The notes under the pieces were generated by a model that was given only the letters and a program-made list of their open reading frames with translations, made no database searches and had not been told where the DNA came from. A stretch of 64,000 bases of DNA from Dioscorea cayenensis subsp. rotundata (lineage: Eukaryota > Streptophyta > Magnoliopsida > Dioscoreales > Dioscoreaceae): contig NC_052489.1 of NCBI RefSeq assembly GCF_009730915.1, positions 26,467,916-26,531,915 on the forward strand. Reading direction: 5' to 3'. Numbering within the stretch: position 1 is the stretch's first letter; the number at the start of each line of letters is the position of its first letter. Positions 60,801-64,000 of the stretch are shown in pieces. A program made the position numbers and the translations under genes.

Positions 60801-62327
60801 GAAAATGTGAATAGCAAAGCCTTGACCTGAAATGGCTCAAGCCAGTCACTTCTGTTGTTACATAGGTCGTGTATTTGGTACTCAATTATTCTGCTAGGTT
60901 TTGAAGGTTTCTTGTGGGAATAATAAATATTTGGATAAGCTTGCACTTATCTATGAAGAAAACTTTGATATATTTTATAGGCACAGATTTTCTTAGAGGA
61001 TCAACACGCTGATAAAAAAACCTTTGTTAGATTTTGTTCACTTAAATGAAATTGAGATCTAAGATTCAGAGGCCAATTCTAATTTGTGCCTTGTGATTGC
61101 TAATTTTTAAGTTTAAAGTATTTTCATACTTTTCCAATCTCTAATTGAACAGAGGACGAGGAGCTCATAACTAATGCACTTGAGACGATTGTCAATTTGG
61201 CACCTCTGCTTGACTTGCGTATATTCAGTTCTTCAAAGCCATCTTTTATCAGAATGACGTGAGTGATAATTTAAAATTGTTTTGCTTCCTTTTATGAAAT
61301 AATCTTTGGTTGGTTTCGACGTTCTGACCTGATTTTCTGATCCCAGTGAAAAGCGTGCTGTTCAAGCCATTATGGGAATGCTGGGATCTTCAATCAAAGC
61401 TTGGCACTGTGCTGCTGCTGAAATGCTTGGACGGCTTATAATAAATCCTGATAATGAGCCATATCTTCTTCCTTTTGCTCCACAGGTCTGTTCTTCTCCT
61501 TGATATGGTCAAAACCTAATGGCTGGCCATTTATGATTTATATTGAAGCTGATGGATAATTATTCTGTTCATAATATATTTGAAGACCCATATATTGTTC
61601 TCCTGATTTCTGGAGTCTGGAGACCCTGTGATTGGGACTTAGAATGTATGTAAAGTTGGTCCTTGTTGTTTGAGACTGTTAAAAAGCAGATGATTTTGTC
61701 TAGTCTTATGTTGTAATGATGAATCTTGAAGTTAGAACGAATTGCCTTTTACAATTTGATTTCTTTAGATCTATTATACTTTTTCATATTAACTGCATTA
61801 TGCAGAATGTGAATAGTGCAACAAGTTAAACTAGTTTGCATTACAGATATACAAGCGGCTGATTGATCTTCTGAGTTTGCCAGCAGTGGATGCACAAGCG
61901 GCAGCAATAGGGGCTCTCTATAACCTCTCAGAAGTTAATATGGACTGCCGCCTTAAACTTGCAAGTGAAAGATGGTAAGCTTCCCTAGTTATTATTAACT
62001 AGGTGCTAATAATATCTCTACAGAATCCTCTGTAATTTTTCTTTTTCTATTTTTTTCACCTATTCGTTTAGGGCTGTCGATCGACTCCTGAAGATTGTTA
62101 GAACTCCACACCCTGTACCTGAGGTATGTAGGAAAGCAGCGATGATATTGGAGAGCCTGGTTTCTGAACCTCAAAATAGGCCTGCCCTTTTGGCTCATGA
62201 AAGCACCTTCGCAGAGATACTCCTTTCAGATGGAAAATATTCTGAGATATTTGCTCGGATATTGTATGAGCTGACTTCAAGACCCAATAGCAAGGTTGCG
62301 ATCACTCGGGGTGTATGGGGCATGTGA
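57890..62327 (+). CDS. LFR, armadillo-repeat subunit of plant SWI/SNF complexes
   Basis: Eight exons: 57890-58073, 59381-59550, 60032-60174, 60275-60492, 61153-61258, 61347-61485, 61847-61974 and 62072-62327, giving 447 residues. It matches LEAF AND FLOWER RELATED: MQKREPNKAAG, a Lys-Arg-Gly-Arg-Pro AT-hook-like motif (KRGRPFGST, residues 23-31), a polyalanine run, then armadillo-like repeats (QSGLKSELTWALNTLALLSF, IKAWHCAAAEMLGRLI, AQAAAIGALYNLSE). LFR is a nuclear subunit of SWI/SNF chromatin remodellers acting in leaf and flower development. The end GVWGM is typical. Exon 4 has a tandem CAGCAG acceptor, so one Ser can be included or skipped. Exon 1 is GC-rich, unlike the rest. Confidence 0.94.
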
Positions 62328-63465
62328 GGATCTCAGAACTTACTTGTAGGCTTTGCCTTCTATGACTATGAGTGCTCGAATCCATCCACTAGTGCATGTG
62401 GAGTGTTTTCAAGTAGTTCAGATCGGACTTGTACCTAACATGCGGAACTCTACCATAGTTTATCTCATAAACGACTATGTTGCATTTGACGACCTTGTGA
62501 TGGATGAAGTGGTTAAAAATCAAATTAGGGACGTTTATTATAAATCACTTGTGTTTCTTGAGTAGCTAATCAATCATCTGCCTTTATGGTTTACCTGACT
62601 GTCTTTGTAGCTGATTGATGTATCATTGAGGGGGTTGTGCTTTACTGGAATGTGTTTTCGGTTTTAAAGTTCTACTGAGGACATTGTTGTAACCGATTAG
62701 AAACTATTAAAAATACAAGGTTGCTCTTCTCATTTATCTTTTATGTACTTTAATGGAATGTGTTTTATTTCTCTTATTTAGTTCTATTTAGAGCATTGTT
62801 ATTTTATTGCTATTATTTAGTTCTACTTGGAGCATTGTTGTAACTGATTATAAACTGACAAAAATACAAGGTAGGCCTTGATTTTATCTTGTGTGTATGT
62901 CTGGTTTGTTTGTGGTTGTCATGGCAACGTTTATATTAATATGACCAGAGGAAAATATATGTCCTTTTATATTTAAATGTATTTTTTTTTTCTTTATAAT
63001 TTTCAAGCTAAACTAATGCTTGAGACATGATTAAAAATACAATAATAAGGAAAAAGTATTCAATCATTCACAGAAGAATTAAAAATTCATTCTATATTCT
63101 TCGTCAGATCCAGGTACAGCTTCAAAGCTGAAACCCATGAAACTATAAAATACCTGAATTAAATTTAAACTTTAATTTAACTTTGTGACAACCAAACACC
63201 ATGATTTACAAATAACAGAGAATCCAACAAACAGAAAAATAAAAAATGAAAAAAAAAAATAAAAATAAAAAGCAATCAATTTGAGACTCTACTGCCTTAT
63301 CCTCCTTTTCTAATAAGAACAAACCCTTCATTATCACAGAAAAAGAGCAAAAAACAACTAAAATATCTCCAGCTATGAGATCAATACATAGTGCCTCCAC
63401 CCTTCTCAGCAACACAAAGCTCACCCTTTCCATCTAAATAGCTTCTTCACCTGCAGTAACACCCA
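62328..63465. other. LFR 3' flank and sigma-factor promoter
   Basis: 62328 to about 62720 looks like the LFR 3' UTR. An imperfect direct repeat near 62670-62880 shares GAGCATTGTTGTAAC-like and AAAAATACAAGGT strings. 62900-63465 is AT-rich. A CTGCAG just before 63457 could be the acceptor of a leader intron. No other gene is visible. Confidence 0.45.
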
Positions 63466-63942
63466 ATGGCCATACGTGCATGCTCCTTAAACAACTCAAC
63501 TTCAACCACTCTATTCTCAAATCACCATGCTCTTCCATCAAAACCTTGTGTTCAAATCCCATCATACTCCACACTTCCCTCTTCATGTGTCATTAAACAT
63601 AACATTAGTCATTTGACAGTGTCTGAGAACTCTCTGATAATTGCAGCCATGGCCGAGGCTATCACTCTCGCAAATGCAGCAGCCCAGGCTGCAAATGATG
63701 CTGTCTCATTGGCCATGGCACTCAGTGAGACTATATCCATGCAAACCAAAGAGGACAAGGATTTCTGGGAAGAACAAGATTTGGTAACACGGAGAAGAAG
63801 GCGAAGGAGGAAGAGCAGCAGAGAGGATGAATTTGGAGACTGGGATTCATGCAGAGACTTGATGGAAGGTGGTGTTGCATGGTCAGAGCGATCCAGATAT
63901 CTAACACGCCGTCAAGAGGGTGAATTCTCCGGCTACATCAAG
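63466..63942 (+). CDS. Probable plastid RNA polymerase sigma factor, first exon (cut by window end)
   Basis: The frame opens at ATG 63466 and is open for 159 codons to a GT donor (GTAAAG) at 63943; the gene continues beyond the window. The start MAIRACSLNNSTSTTLFSN and the next about 50 residues are Ser/Thr-rich with few acids, as in a chloroplast transit peptide. An Ala-rich helix (AMAEAITLANAAAQAANDAV) and an Arg run (RRRRRRR) follow. The exon ends SRYLTRRQEGEFSGYIK, which resembles sigma-70 region 1.2 (LT..QE.EFS..I). Nuclear-encoded plant sigma factors guide the plastid-encoded polymerase to promoters. The conserved regions 2-4 are out of view, so the family is likely but not proven, and the SIG type is not assigned. 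Confidence 0.55.
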
Positions 63943-64000
63943 GTAAAGTTCAAGCCTGTTAACAAAAGAAAAGCAATATATGTACTTGTTAATCATTTGC
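63943..64000 (+). other. Start of the next intron of the sigma-factor gene
   Basis: GTAAAG donor followed by AT-rich sequence to the window edge; the following exon is outside. Confidence 0.5.

Overview
The window is nuclear DNA of a flowering plant. Genes have short GT-AG introns and AT-rich intergenic DNA, and all recognisable proteins are plant-type: GASA peptide, mini zinc finger, plastid O-acetylserine(thiol)lyase, subgroup-1 R2R3-MYB, TRAUCO, LFR and a plastid sigma factor. Several genes (24.5, 53.9 and 57.9 kb) start with a GC-rich exon that falls off 3'-ward, a gradient common in monocots. I lean weakly to a non-grass monocot but cannot name a species.

Layout. 0.8-3.3 kb: a GASA/snakin gene and a mini zinc finger (MIF) gene. 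3.3-6.9 kb: repeat debris. 6.9-10.3 kb: a ten-exon cysteine synthase gene lacking a conserved loop. 11.7-13.5 kb: intronless CDC45 with E2F sites upstream and a decayed partial copy of its 3' end about 1.7 kb downstream. 17.0-18.0 kb: an R2R3-MYB gene on the minus strand, then about 6.4 kb with no firm gene. 24.5-25.3 kb: a single-exon DTW-domain protein. 26.0-28.1 kb (minus): LSM5. 29.1-32.3 kb (minus): SPT16 with a long 5'-UTR intron. 35.1-37.1 kb (minus): a 5'-truncated, decayed L1-type LINE. 37.5-49.4 kb: SMC5 in 30 exons. 49.8-50.6 kb: a non-autonomous DNA transposon. 50.7-53.2 kb: an odd composite of about 20-bp repeats around two copies of a GC-rich gene-like segment. 53.9-57.1 kb: TRAUCO (ASH2-like). 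57.9-62.3 kb: LFR. 63.5 kb to the end: the first exon of a probable plastid sigma factor, cut by the window.

Function. CDC45 (replicative helicase), SPT16 (FACT), SMC5 (SMC5/6), TRAUCO (H3K4 methylation) and LFR (SWI/SNF) are all nuclear chromatin or replication factors. In plants such neighbours are normally transcribed separately, so this is probably chance clustering, although CDC45 and SMC5 share E2F and telo-box motifs in their promoters. I found no CRISPR array, operon, tRNA, rRNA or virus-derived element. The least explained parts are the 50.7-53.2 kb composite repeat, the altered cysteine synthase, and a possible spliced minus-strand transcript near 22.6-23.0 kb.

Exon boundaries were read by eye from splice signals, reading phase and family conservation. 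No alignment or expression data were available.
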